From positions 1 to 27,921 of the IMG/VR virus record IMGVR_UViG_3300027578_000029: a stretch of DNA of 27,921 nt. One strand, given 5' to 3'. Numbering within the stretch: the stretch's first letter is position 1; every line of letters begins with the position of its first letter. The position numbers and the translations under genes are program-made. Source of the stretch: a virus. Positions 17,296 to 24,914 of the stretch are shown here, piece by piece. A model generated the notes under the pieces. That model had not been told where the DNA came from and did not search any database. It saw only the letters and a program-made list of their open reading frames with translations.

Positions 17296-17992
17296 CTAAT
17301 ATGTCCTCGTTTTGAAGAATTTTAGTCGCTACTTGTTTAAAGAGCTTTTTTAGATTTTTGATTTGTTTGTACCCTGCCTTTTTGCCTTTTTCGTTTGTTC
17401 TATATCCCATTTCCGCTGCTACTTTTTCTTCATCTGCTCCATCAATATACAATCTAGAGTAAACTTTATATTGTTTGGGGGCCAAACGATGTTTCATTTC
17501 TTCGTGAAGTCTAGCTGCGCTAGCAAGGATATTGAAACTTATATCTTTCATTTCCCTAACTGATTCAGCATGATTTTCTATAGAGACAGAAAGCTTTACG
17601 TCATATGCTGATTTTTTTGTCTTCTCCCATTTTCTATAAAGCGGACATTCGTTGCATTGTCTACCACTTGCAGTTATAGAACACGCTGGAGGCTCATTAC
17701 CTAAATTATATTTGCACCCCAAACATGGTCGAACATAATTTGAATAATTATTTCTTAGTATGTTTTTGATCTGATTGACGGTAATTCTAGCAATCCAAGG
17801 CTCTAACGGCCTATCTTGTTTCCATAGTTTCCATTTCTTAGAAATATGGAATCTAATTATTTGGGCGACATCTTCATAATCCATCCAAGCAATCGCCTTA
17901 AGCTGCCAGATATATCTGTGCTTCTCTATTATCTTATCTATAACATCCTGCTTGTCTTCGTATTTAATCTTCTCTCGCTTTGGAGCTTCCAT
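17285..17992 (-). CDS. Sigma-like factor with Cys-rich insertion, 235 aa
   Basis: Residues 36-80 (WMDYEDVAQIIRFHISKKWK, then LEPWIARITVNQIKNILR) match sigma-70 region 2: an acidic DYEDVAQ helix and a Trp-containing -10-recognition helix. Residues 90-116 hold Cys90, Cys93, Cys104, Cys113 and Cys116, suggesting a zinc-binding insertion. Residues 170-225 (LAPKQYKVYSRLYIDGADEE and following KVAAEMGYR) resemble a region-4 HTH. It has no region 1 or 3 and is near the length of T4 gp55-like late sigma factors. It would direct RNA polymerase to phage late promoters; this is inferred. It overlaps the zinc-ribbon gene by 29 bases and the HTH gene by 11. Confidence 0.72.
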   Translation of the reverse strand: MEAPKREKIKYEDKQDVIDKIIEKHRYIWQLKAIAWMDYEDVAQIIRFHISKKWKLWKQDRPLEPWIARITVNQIKNILRNNYSNYVRPCLGCKYNLGNEPPACSITASGRQCNECPLYRKWEKTKKSAYDVKLSVSIENHAESVREMKDISFNILASAARLHEEMKHRLAPKQYKVYSRLYIDGADEEKVAAEMGYRTNEKGKKAGYKQIKNLKKLFKQVATKILQNEDILGGK

Positions 17993-18335
17993 ATTTGGTG
18001 GGAGATAAGCTGTCTATCCCACCAACTCTTTTAGGAGCAAATTTTCTTGGTCCGCTTTGAGGGTTACGCGATAGTTCTTCTAAATTAAAAGTTTTAAACC
18101 CACCTTCAATTTCAATTTCCACATCAAGCTTATCTATGTCAGGAAGTTCATCGATATTTGTATTATCTTCAGACTCCTCTTCAATATCTTCTTGATTTAC
18201 ATTTCTGCTTGGTTTTTTTTGCGTTTGTGGCGAAGCTTTGCCGTTCATAGGAGAACCGCATTTTGAGCAAAAATTAGGAGCAAAGCCACTGTATTCGTGT
18301 TTAGCCCCGCAATTTGTACAGAAAACGCTTGCCAT
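17964..18335 (-). CDS. Zinc-ribbon protein, 123 aa
   Basis: The N-terminal ribbon is FCTNCGAKHEYSGFAPNFCS followed by KCGSPM, two CxxC knuckles 16 residues apart (residues 6-27), a classic zinc ribbon. The rest is an acidic linker (Glu/Asp-rich, about 48-85) and a basic C-terminus (FAPKRVGG). The last 29 bases overlap the sigma-like gene. Such small ribbon proteins often bind nucleic acid or RNA polymerase. Its pairing with a sigma-like factor makes a transcription accessory role plausible but unproven. The upstream sequence contains TATAAATTA about 13 bases before ATG, close to the T4 late consensus. Confidence 0.7.
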   Translation of the reverse strand: MASVFCTNCGAKHEYSGFAPNFCSKCGSPMNGKASPQTQKKPSRNVNQEDIEEESEDNTNIDELPDIDKLDVEIEIEGGFKTFNLEELSRNPQSGPRKFAPKRVGGIDSLSPTKYGSSKARED

Positions 18336-18411
18336 ATTAATTTATAAGTTTATCACTGAGATTTTCTAGCTTTACCAATATTGTAGCCGCATATCTTTGA
18401 ATTTCAATTGA

Positions 18412-19182
18412 TTAATTTGATTGTTCAAATGGAAAACTCTTACGCCGCACATCTTCTTGATTATTAATACCTCTAATCTTTCTGACAATAAATTTTAAAA
18501 TTTCACTGCGCTTTATATCTTCTTCTGTAAATTCAAACGAGAAAACACCATGTTGTTGGGAATCTTCATCTGAAAATAAATTGTAAAAGTCGATAAATCC
18601 ATTTTTACCTTTGATGTCTGATTGCATAAAATCGCCGCATAAGAAAATTTTACTCCCATCCCCGATTCTAGTAAGTAGGGTTGTGATTTCCTTGAATGTA
18701 AAATTTTGCACTTCATCTGCGATTACGATTTTATCTGTTAAAGTGCTACCTCTAAGGAAGTTAATGGGAGTTGCAGAAATTCTACCTTCGTCTTTTAAAC
18801 GATGAGCGTCAGTAGGTTCAATTATTTCTTGAACTTTGTCTTCAAGAGGGAGCAGATATGGCTGAAACTTTTCGCCAACTGTTCCTGGCAGCGAGCCAAG
18901 AGATTTTTCGCCGCTTTCAGCGATTGTTCTAATATAGATAATATCTTTTTCATTGTGGTTGATAAGGTTAAGTGCCGCGTAAACTGCCATAAAAGTCTTT
19001 GAAGTTCCCGCTGGTCCAGCGATAAAGACTATTTTGGTCTCGTCTCCTAAAAGGATCTTTAATAATTGTTGTTGTTTTTCGGTGAATTTGAATTTGCGTT
19101 CTTTGAATTTTATTTCTGTTTTCATCTGCGGAATAATTACTTCCGTAGATGCCGATTTTGTTTTCTTGGGCTTTTTTGCCAT
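18412..19182 (-). CDS. phoH: PhoH-like P-loop ATPase, 256 aa
   Basis: Walker A GPAGTSKT (residues 56-63), Walker B IVIADEVQNF with Asp156-Glu157, and a sensor-like IFLCGDFMQSD (about 179-189) are the PhoH/RecD-type P-loop set. The segment GEKSLGSLPGTVGEKFQPYL (91-110) is typical of the family. Common in phages of many hosts; the physiological role there is debated (RNA or phosphate metabolism). The first 30 residues are basic and Lys-rich. Its start is five bases after the stop of the 269-residue virion-like gene, in the same leftward transcription unit. Confidence 0.9.
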   Translation of the reverse strand: MAKKPKKTKSASTEVIIPQMKTEIKFKERKFKFTEKQQQLLKILLGDETKIVFIAGPAGTSKTFMAVYAALNLINHNEKDIIYIRTIAESGEKSLGSLPGTVGEKFQPYLLPLEDKVQEIIEPTDAHRLKDEGRISATPINFLRGSTLTDKIVIADEVQNFTFKEITTLLTRIGDGSKIFLCGDFMQSDIKGKNGFIDFYNLFSDEDSQQHGVFSFEFTEEDIKRSEILKFIVRKIRGINNQEDVRRKSFPFEQSN

Positions 19183-19187
19183 AAATA

Positions 19188-19997
19188 CTAAACCATCTCT
19201 TCGATTATCTGTAGCCCTCCTTTTGCTACACCATTACTATCAATCGAAACTGCCTGCGAATTTAAGACTCCAGACATGTAAAATGAATTTCCATCTGGCA
19301 TTGTTATTGAACCAGAAACTGTTGTATTTGGTTGATAATCAGAAAGCCAATCAATATTTGATATTCCATTTATCTGCAACGACTTTGTTATCTTGCTGAC
19401 ACTTACTTTTGTTGGGTAAATGCTTCCTATTTCAAAATTAGGCGCTCTATCAATTTCAATACTGAAATTTAAATTTTCGTATTCATTAATTTGCTGAGTA
19501 AAATTAATTCCAGATAAATTAATAGTCATGTTTCTCAATGGCGAAATTATTCCTGTTTCAGCGCTCTGACCATCATATACATATATACCGCTACCTGTTG
19601 CAAGACCATAAGAATCAAACTGCATTTCCAAAAACATTGGTTTCCAAGGCTCCAACGAAAAACTCATACTTTTCAAAAAACATTTATCAAATCTATACGA
19701 TGGAACGTGAATAAAAGATCCGCTTGTAAAATCCCCAGTGAGTGCAAGAAATCCTGTAAATTGATTAACTCCCGCGCCAGTTACAGGTAATACCGTTGTG
19801 GATATTGAGGCGCTTTTGGGGCCAGTTTGAATATAATAATCTAACTCTTGACCAATTCTTTTTACTCTTTTTAATTGAGTTGCATTGCTTGCGTTAAAAT
19901 TGGATGCGTACAGTACATTACAAACCCCTGTATTTGTGGTTTGCTCATCTCCATTTGACAAAAATGCACGAACAGTACTGTATGAAACGTAAGACAT
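19188..19997 (-). CDS. Putative tail tube/virion structural protein, 269 aa
   Basis: A beta-rich protein with no catalytic motif. Segments LKRVKRIGQELDYYIQTGPK (about 43-62) and FTSGSFIHVPSYRFDKCFLK (about 90-109) followed by SMSFSLEPWKPMFLEMQF look like tail tube or tube-initiator strands. The C-terminal half contains repeated short beta runs (MTINLSGINFTQQINEYENL; KSLQINGISNIDW; TVSGSITMPDG). It is 11 bases after the mini-MscS-like gene. It lies upstream of PhoH and the packaging genes rather than with the fibres, so a tail role is only moderately supported. Confidence 0.55.
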   Translation of the reverse strand: MSYVSYSTVRAFLSNGDEQTTNTGVCNVLYASNFNASNATQLKRVKRIGQELDYYIQTGPKSASISTTVLPVTGAGVNQFTGFLALTGDFTSGSFIHVPSYRFDKCFLKSMSFSLEPWKPMFLEMQFDSYGLATGSGIYVYDGQSAETGIISPLRNMTINLSGINFTQQINEYENLNFSIEIDRAPNFEIGSIYPTKVSVSKITKSLQINGISNIDWLSDYQPNTTVSGSITMPDGNSFYMSGVLNSQAVSIDSNGVAKGGLQIIEEMV

Positions 19998-20008
19998 TAG
20001 AGCTTATT

Positions 20009-20368
20009 TTAATTTTTTTTAGACATTTTCAAATCATCCTCTTCAATTTTAGATAATCTCTTTAATAATTTTACACTTTCAAGTTTACAGTTTGGCATTG
20101 TAATGCGATGACCTCCGGTTATTATCCCATTAGGATCAACTTCATATAAAAATAAAGTTGTTGACATCCAGCCCATTCTAACTATCCTTGCTGGACTTTT
20201 TGTTCCGTCCCAAAAAACCAACACATCATCCTCCTTGAAACCCGAAGTTATTCTAAATAAAAGGCTTTTAACTATATTGATTATAAACTCTTTAAATAAT
20301 AAAGAGGCTACTCCTGCTGCTAAAAGAACAGAGTATTCGGAAATAAAACCATTAAATTCTTTTTCCAC
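20009..20368 (-). CDS. Mini-MscS-like membrane protein, 119 aa
   Basis: Starts at GTG 20366-20368. Residues 13-38 (VLLAAGVASLLFKEFIINIV and following) form one hydrophobic helix like the pore helix of MscS. It runs straight into a beta domain: GFKEDDVLVF (43-52), ARIVRMGWMSTTLFL (60-74) and HRITMPNCKLESV (87-99). The order (G-F-x-x-x-D, then a V-x-x-x-G-x-x-x-T strand, then a P-N) is that of the MscS beta domain. MscS itself has three transmembrane helices and a large cytoplasmic domain; this has only the helix and beta domain. It might gate or anchor something in the host envelope. The alternative is an unrelated SH3-like fold. Confidence 0.6.
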   Translation of the reverse strand: MEKEFNGFISEYSVLLAAGVASLLFKEFIINIVKSLLFRITSGFKEDDVLVFWDGTKSPARIVRMGWMSTTLFLYEVDPNGIITGGHRITMPNCKLESVKLLKRLSKIEEDDLKMSKKN

Positions 20369-20375
20369 TTAAATA

Positions 20376-20382
20376 ATTACAC
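20376..20382 (-). promoter_or_regulatory. GTGTAAT box, weaker candidate late promoter
   Basis: Minus-strand GTGTAAT seven bases before the GTG start of the mini-MscS-like gene, preceded by GGTATAAAA. First gene of the leftward block, so some promoter is required here. Confidence 0.35.
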
Positions 20383-20399
20383 TTTTATACCAAAAACCA

Positions 20400-20427
20400 T
20401 TGACAAATGAATCGTTTGAGGTAAGAT
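20400..20427 (+). promoter_or_regulatory. Sigma70-type promoter for the rightward operon, leaderless layout
   Basis: TTGACA (20400-20405), a 16-base spacer, then TAAGAT (20422-20427). Only seven bases separate this box from ATG 20435, so transcription would start at or next to the start codon. No Shine-Dalgarno is present. Confidence 0.6.
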
Positions 20428-20434
20428 ATTTTTT

Positions 20435-21124
20435 ATGACTAGATTAGTCGTAATGTCAGATACTCATGGTCAGCATCATGGAGTTCAAGTTCCAGATGGC
20501 GATGTTTTAATCCATTGTGGAGATTTCTGTTCGCATGGCCAATATCTTGATGCGCTTAAATTTGTAAATTGGTTTGGGACGCATCCACACAAACACAAAA
20601 TTTTCATAGCTGGCAATCATGACCTGTATTTTGAGCAGGGCAATCCTGCTGACATAGACTCTTTTTTAAGAACTATGCCTGATGGGGTTCATTATCTTCA
20701 AGATTCTGGGATCGAATTAGAAGGCTTAAAGTTTTGGGGCAGTCCTGTGCAACCAACTTTTTTTAACTGGGCTTTTAACCGTGATCGCGGCGAATCTATT
20801 AAAAAACATTGGGACATGATTCCCAAAGGAACTGATGTTTTAATTACTCACGGACCACCACACAAAATTTGTGATGTTGCTCCCGGCGGCAAAGGCTTTT
20901 ATAAACATGTCGGTTGCGCTGATTTATTTGAAGCAACATTAAAAATTCAACCAAAGCTTCATGTGTTTGGACATATCCACTTTTCTGGTGGAAATAGTTT
21001 TCTTATGCCCAAAACAATCTACGCAAATGCTTCTCTTTGCGACGAAGGATACATGATCAACAACAAACCTTTCGTAATTGACGTTGACAAAGACAAAAAA
21101 TTCTCTATAGTAGCCGTAACATGA
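20435..21124 (+). CDS. Calcineurin-like metallophosphoesterase, 229 aa
   Basis: A complete metallophosphoesterase motif set: SDTHGQH (Asp9, His11), CGDFCSHG (Asp30), GNHDLYFE (Asn61, His62), ITHGPP (His139) and GHIHFSGG (His180, His182). These are the two-metal ligands of the family, which hydrolyses phosphomono- or diesters, so it is probably active. It is the first gene of the rightward operon and shares ATGA with the next gene. The promoter just upstream gives a leaderless arrangement. The substrate is unknown; nucleotides, cyclic nucleotides or phosphoproteins are all possible. Confidence 0.88.
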   Translation: MTRLVVMSDTHGQHHGVQVPDGDVLIHCGDFCSHGQYLDALKFVNWFGTHPHKHKIFIAGNHDLYFEQGNPADIDSFLRTMPDGVHYLQDSGIELEGLKFWGSPVQPTFFNWAFNRDRGESIKKHWDMIPKGTDVLITHGPPHKICDVAPGGKGFYKHVGCADLFEATLKIQPKLHVFGHIHFSGGNSFLMPKTIYANASLCDEGYMINNKPFVIDVDKDKKFSIVAVT

Positions 21125-21321
21125 AATCATCCGAAAATCTAAAAATTAGCCGCGAAATTTACATGGAAGACCTTGAGTTTATCCATAATAGAGTTTTTGA
21201 AGAACTGCAAAAACGTGACATTTGGTTCGATTCTGTCACTGATGATAATAAATTTAGCGATGATTTAATGCAGTTTTTGGAAAAAGCTTTTGATTATCCG
21301 CGTCATAGGAATTATAATTAA
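21121..21321 (+). CDS. Small protein of unknown function, 66 aa
   Basis: Starts within the preceding stop (ATGA), so translation is coupled. Acidic and helical (KISREIYMEDLEFIHNRVFE, about 8-27, then SDDLMQFLEKAF), with no recognisable domain or membrane segment. Supported by its tight place between two convincing genes and by coding-like composition. Confidence 0.6.
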   Translation: MKSSENLKISREIYMEDLEFIHNRVFEELQKRDIWFDSVTDDNKFSDDLMQFLEKAFDYPRHRNYN

Positions 21322-21323
21322 TT

Positions 21324-21557
21324 ATGAACGGTAAAGGATCAAAGCCTAGACCACTTTCTGTTTCCCAAGAAGAGTTCCAAAAAAACTGGGACGAAATTTT
21401 TGCTAAAAAAGCTATTGTTCCAATAAAAACTCTTGACAACGGCGATCAATTCATTGAGCTTCCTCAAGTCTTATTAGATGGTTTGGATTGGGAAGTTGGA
21501 GATGAAATCATTTGGACAGAACAATCTGATGGGACATTCAAATTAACCAAAAAATAA
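21324..21557 (+). CDS. AbrB-like small protein with phage 'GKGSKPRP' N-terminus, 77 aa
   Basis: Residues 2-28 begin NGKGSKPRPLSVSQEEFQKN and continue WDEIFAKK, a short module I recall from many phage and prophage small proteins. Residues 31-77 (VPIKTLDNGDQFIELPQVLL, then DWEVGDEIIW, then GTFKLTKK) have the layout of an AbrB/MazE-type DNA-binding beta unit: a strand, the P-x-x-L helix turn, a G-D-E-I strand. It could be a small transcription regulator. No toxin gene is next to it. Confidence 0.65.
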   Translation: MNGKGSKPRPLSVSQEEFQKNWDEIFAKKAIVPIKTLDNGDQFIELPQVLLDGLDWEVGDEIIWTEQSDGTFKLTKK

Positions 21558-21558
21558 T

Positions 21559-22134
21559 ATGGGCATGTTCGACACTATCTCTATTTCTGGTGATCTTCCT
21601 TTCTCGCAGGAAATGATTGACCTTGGTATAAATAAAAACAATTTGTCATTCCAGACTAAAGATTTGGATTGTACTATGTCTCATTATTTTATTCAAAACG
21701 GTGAACTATTTGAAGAAAAATATAAAACAGAAGAATGGATCGAAGGAGATAAAAATGCCAAAAGCGTCATGGATAGAATTGGACACATGGAAAGAACAGA
21801 TCCATATCTTGAAAAAGTAAATTTCCACGGAGAGATTCATTTTTATGAATTTCTAATGAATGTTCAAGACAAGTGGGATTGCTGGGTAGAGTTCAAAGCA
21901 GTTTTCACCGAAAGCAAACTACAAAAGATTGAACTCTTTAAATTTGATAAGACTGATAATGCAGAAAGAAAACAAAGAAACATAGAATGGGAAAAGCAAT
22001 TAGAACGGGAAGACAATTTGTGGTACAATAAATATTTTTTTAGAACTAAACCATATTTTTGGTTTTATAGAAAAATCTTTATTAAATTTTTAGATTTAAT
22101 TATTAATTTTCTTAAAAAAATAAGAGGGTATTAA
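21559..22134 (+). CDS. Phage protein of unknown function, 191 aa
   Basis: Begins MGMFDTISISGDLPFSQEMI, a start I recall from unnamed phage proteins of this size. It is rich in acidic residues through the middle. The last 45 residues are aromatic and basic (WYNKYFFRTKPYFWFYRKIF and following), perhaps a membrane-surface segment. It begins one base after the AbrB-like gene and stops one base before the cupin start codon. The true start could be Met3 (MFDTIS). Confidence 0.6.
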   Translation: MGMFDTISISGDLPFSQEMIDLGINKNNLSFQTKDLDCTMSHYFIQNGELFEEKYKTEEWIEGDKNAKSVMDRIGHMERTDPYLEKVNFHGEIHFYEFLMNVQDKWDCWVEFKAVFTESKLQKIELFKFDKTDNAERKQRNIEWEKQLEREDNLWYNKYFFRTKPYFWFYRKIFIKFLDLIINFLKKIRGY

Positions 22135-22135
22135 A

Positions 22136-22513
22136 TTGAACGCTATTTCTTTTTCGGAAGTATCTCACCATCCCAAAGGCTGGGGCGAAGAAGTTTGGGT
22201 TATTAATTGCCCACAATATTGTTTAAAGTTCCTACTTTTCAAGGCTGGAAGTAAAGGCTCGCTACATTTCCACGAAAAAAAGCAAGAAACTTGGTACATT
22301 GAAAGTGGAAAGCTTGATCTAGAAATGATTGATACTACAAGTGGATTATCAAGAACCGTTAATCTTTTTCCTGGAGATGTAGTGCATATCCCACAATTTT
22401 GTCCTCATAGAGTGTCCGCTGTAACAGACGTAAAAATTATTGAAGTTTCTACGCAGCACTTCGAAGACGATTCATTCAGAATTAAACCAGGAGACTCTCA
22501 AAATGCCGTTTGA
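22136..22513 (+). CDS. Cupin domain protein, 125 aa
   Basis: Starts at TTG with AGAGGG about 7 bases upstream. It shows the cupin motifs: GSLHFHEKKQETWYIESG (His44, His46, Glu51) and GDVVHIPQFCPHRV (His91), giving the usual 3-His/1-Glu metal site. The tail (IIEVSTQHFEDDSFRI, about 101-116) resembles the cupin end of type II mannose-6-phosphate isomerase/GDP-mannose pyrophosphorylase proteins. It could bind or isomerise a sugar phosphate, which would fit the carbamoyltransferase and nucleotidyltransferase nearby. Function beyond the fold is inferred. Its last 11 bases overlap the next gene. Confidence 0.75.
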   Translation: MNAISFSEVSHHPKGWGEEVWVINCPQYCLKFLLFKAGSKGSLHFHEKKQETWYIESGKLDLEMIDTTSGLSRTVNLFPGDVVHIPQFCPHRVSAVTDVKIIEVSTQHFEDDSFRIKPGDSQNAV

Positions 22514-23108
22514 ACCACTTCCTCTTAAATACGAAAAGAGATGGTATATCCCTTTTCAATTTTATTCGACGCCGTTCGCTCTTTCTCTAGAGGATTGGAA
22601 AAAATTTGACAACGAGGTAAAATCGAAACACCCAATACAATATTTTTTTAGAGATACGTTGTGTACGCAATATTGGATATACAGAACAAGGTTTAACAAT
22701 TTTTTTTGGAAGATAAGAAATTTTGTTAAAAACCCAAGAAAAGAAATGAGAAAAGCGGTTTTTCCTAGTGAATACCGAGATTTACCAGAAATTATTCTTG
22801 AATTTAATATTCAAGTCATAAAAGAAATTTATGAACGAGAAAAGTATTTTGAAAGTTTTGAAACCGAGCCAGTTTTCAATAAAACTGAAAGAGCTAAATT
22901 TCAAAAAGGTTTAAAAAAATATTATCGATATATTACTATAGACAGAGAAGAGATGCTAAAAAAAGCAGACACTATGCTTGATGAGGATTACAAACTCACT
23001 CCTAAAAAAAGAAATAAAAAATGGATCATTCAAACTCAAAAGGTTGAAAAAATGGATAGAGAGATGTGTATCTGGGTAGCTTCTTATAAAGATTATTTTT
23101 GGACATAA
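22503..23108 (+). CDS. Phage protein of unknown function, 201 aa
   Basis: ATG 22503 is preferred over an upstream in-frame ATG at 22440 because GGAGA lies about 8 bases before it and the protein then begins MPFEPLPLKYEKRWYIPFQF. It is very rich in aromatic and basic residues (IQYFFRDTLCTQYWIYRTRF, about 48-67), helical and Lys-rich to the end. No domain was recognised. It overlaps the cupin by 11 bases and stops one base before the carbamoyltransferase ATG, so it belongs to the same operon. Confidence 0.6.
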   Translation: MPFEPLPLKYEKRWYIPFQFYSTPFALSLEDWKKFDNEVKSKHPIQYFFRDTLCTQYWIYRTRFNNFFWKIRNFVKNPRKEMRKAVFPSEYRDLPEIILEFNIQVIKEIYEREKYFESFETEPVFNKTERAKFQKGLKKYYRYITIDREEMLKKADTMLDEDYKLTPKKRNKKWIIQTQKVEKMDREMCIWVASYKDYFWT

Positions 23109-23109
23109 C

Positions 23110-24726
23110 ATGAATATATTAGGAATAACATTTGGTAGCCATAGCTGTGGATTATCTTTACTTAAAGATGGGCAAGTTATTTTCGCCGTTGAAGAGGAAA
23201 GATTTGTAAGAGTAAAGGCATTTAAAGATTTTGAAAGAGATGTCATACGCTATCCTGGTTTGTGCGTTGCTTGGGCCAAGAAAAATTTTGCAAAAGAAAT
23301 GGAAAATATTGATGTTGTCACCAGCTTCTTTTCGAAGAAGGATATTGACGTATGTTTAGACGCTTGCCATTTGAGCGATTTAAAAGAAAAAACTTATATT
23401 AAAACAAGCCATCATGAATCGCATTGTAATCTCGCTTACTATCTAAGCAATTTCCAAGAAGATGCGCTTGTAATATCTATTGATGCTAGTGGAACGCAGC
23501 ATAGCGCTAAATTTTACATTGGTCAAAACGGCGATCTTAAATATATAGACGGCATAGATATAAATCACAAGTCTCTTGGCCACTACTATGCAATGTTAAC
23601 AGAGCTTTTAGGGTGGAGAAGATTAAAAGACGAAGGTAAAGTAGTTGGCATGTCTTCTCATGGAAGATTTGACAAAAAATACTTTGAAGCTTTTGACAAA
23701 AGCATCACGATTAATGGTCTTAAAACAGACGAAGACAAGAGTTGCGATACTATTTTAGGTGGCGTTTATAAAGATTTTTATAATAATTTCTTTAAGACTA
23801 ATGGAAGCATTTTCTTTTTTCACAGAAAAGCTGATCTTGCTTTTAACGGACAACTTGTTTTTGAAAATAAAATTCTCCAGCTTATAGATAATCTACATAA
23901 TTTATATCCAAATGTGAAAAATCTTGCGCTTGCTGGTGGAGTTTTCGCAAACGTAAAATTAAATAAAAGAATTAACGATTTACCTTGGGTCAAAGAAGTT
24001 TTTATTGCTCCTCCTATGGGCGACGAAGGTTTGCCTTTAGGGTGCTGCTTGACAACCTATAAACAATTTAATCCAGACTTCAGACCGTTTAGAATAAACG
24101 ACATGTTTTTAGGTGCAAGTTTTTCGGATCAAGATACAGAGCAGCTTTTTTGGGATAAGTCAAAATTTGATAGAGAGCCTTATAGCGACGATAAAGTTGC
24201 TGAAGAATTGGCTAACGGTAAAATTGTTGGCCTTGTTTGGGGAAGGTTTGAGCATGGCCCAAGAGCATTATGTAATAGAAGTATCATTGCCAATCCTAGT
24301 ATTCCCGGTACTTATGACAGAATAAATAAGAAATTGCAACGCAATGACTTTATGCCATTTGCTCCAGTTGTCATTGACATGTTCGCTGATGAAGTTTTTG
24401 ATGTAAAAAAATCACGTTATACTGCCGAGTTTATGACGATGCTTTATGACACTAGAAAAAATTGGATTTGCAAAATACCGGCGGTTGTTCATCCAATTGA
24501 CCATACAGCTAGAATTCAAATTGTTACTCCACAAAGTAATCCAAGATTCTATAACTTAATCACTAAATTTGATCAAAAAACTTCTATCCCAGTTTTGCTA
24601 AATACCTCTTTTAATATTCACGAAGAGCCTATTATCTGCTCTCCAAAAGAAGGTTTTGTTCATCTTGGAAATGATGTTGTTGATTTATTGGTGGTAGATA
24701 ACTTTGTTTACAAAAAGAAACAATGA
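23110..24726 (+). CDS. NodU/CmcH-family carbamoyltransferase, 538 aa
   Basis: The N-terminal Kae1-like domain starts MNILGITFGSHSCGLSLLKD and carries the metal-binding set TSHHESHCNL (His101, His102, His105) and SIDASGTQ. The middle has LALAGGVFANVKLNKRI and FIAPPMGDEGLPLGC. The C-terminal part has GPRALCNRSI, MPFAPVV and VLLNTSFNIHEEPI, typical of NodU/TobZ O-carbamoyltransferases. These use carbamoyl phosphate and ATP to carbamoylate a hydroxyl, usually on a sugar, and the essential residues look intact. ATGA overlap with the next gene. In a phage, likely acceptors are modified DNA bases, sugars on the virion or host surface polysaccharides, and the sequence cannot tell which. Confidence 0.9.
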   Translation: MNILGITFGSHSCGLSLLKDGQVIFAVEEERFVRVKAFKDFERDVIRYPGLCVAWAKKNFAKEMENIDVVTSFFSKKDIDVCLDACHLSDLKEKTYIKTSHHESHCNLAYYLSNFQEDALVISIDASGTQHSAKFYIGQNGDLKYIDGIDINHKSLGHYYAMLTELLGWRRLKDEGKVVGMSSHGRFDKKYFEAFDKSITINGLKTDEDKSCDTILGGVYKDFYNNFFKTNGSIFFFHRKADLAFNGQLVFENKILQLIDNLHNLYPNVKNLALAGGVFANVKLNKRINDLPWVKEVFIAPPMGDEGLPLGCCLTTYKQFNPDFRPFRINDMFLGASFSDQDTEQLFWDKSKFDREPYSDDKVAEELANGKIVGLVWGRFEHGPRALCNRSIIANPSIPGTYDRINKKLQRNDFMPFAPVVIDMFADEVFDVKKSRYTAEFMTMLYDTRKNWICKIPAVVHPIDHTARIQIVTPQSNPRFYNLITKFDQKTSIPVLLNTSFNIHEEPIICSPKEGFVHLGNDVVDLLVVDNFVYKKKQ

Positions 24727-24914
24727 CCTCTAAAACTGTAGGTAAGATACTTTTTGCGCCATTTAGATTTTTGATTTGTATCCCACTCTTTTTTCTTGCT
24801 TCGTTTGTTTTTTTGATTGGACTTTGTTTTTATCAAGGAGCTTTGAAAGATTATTCTGAATCATTAAAATCTTTGTGGATATTTGCGTCGAAAGGTGGAG
24901 AATATTACAGCTAA
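24723..24914 (+). CDS. Small single-pass membrane protein, 63 aa
   Basis: Overlaps the carbamoyltransferase stop as ATGA. Residues 11-40 (FAPFRFLICIPLFFLASFVF, then LIGLCFYQG) are a strongly hydrophobic helix or hairpin, followed by a polar tail. No signal-peptide cleavage motif is evident. It may hold the modification enzymes at the membrane, which is inference only. It stops on the A of the next ATG (TAATG). Confidence 0.6.
   Translation: MTSKTVGKILFAPFRFLICIPLFFLASFVFLIGLCFYQGALKDYSESLKSLWIFASKGGEYYS

Noticed and set aside
24875-24914. Upstream in-frame start of the HAD gene
   Set aside because: Overlaps the membrane-protein gene and precedes the HAD motif by 13 unlike residues; ATG 24914 is better.
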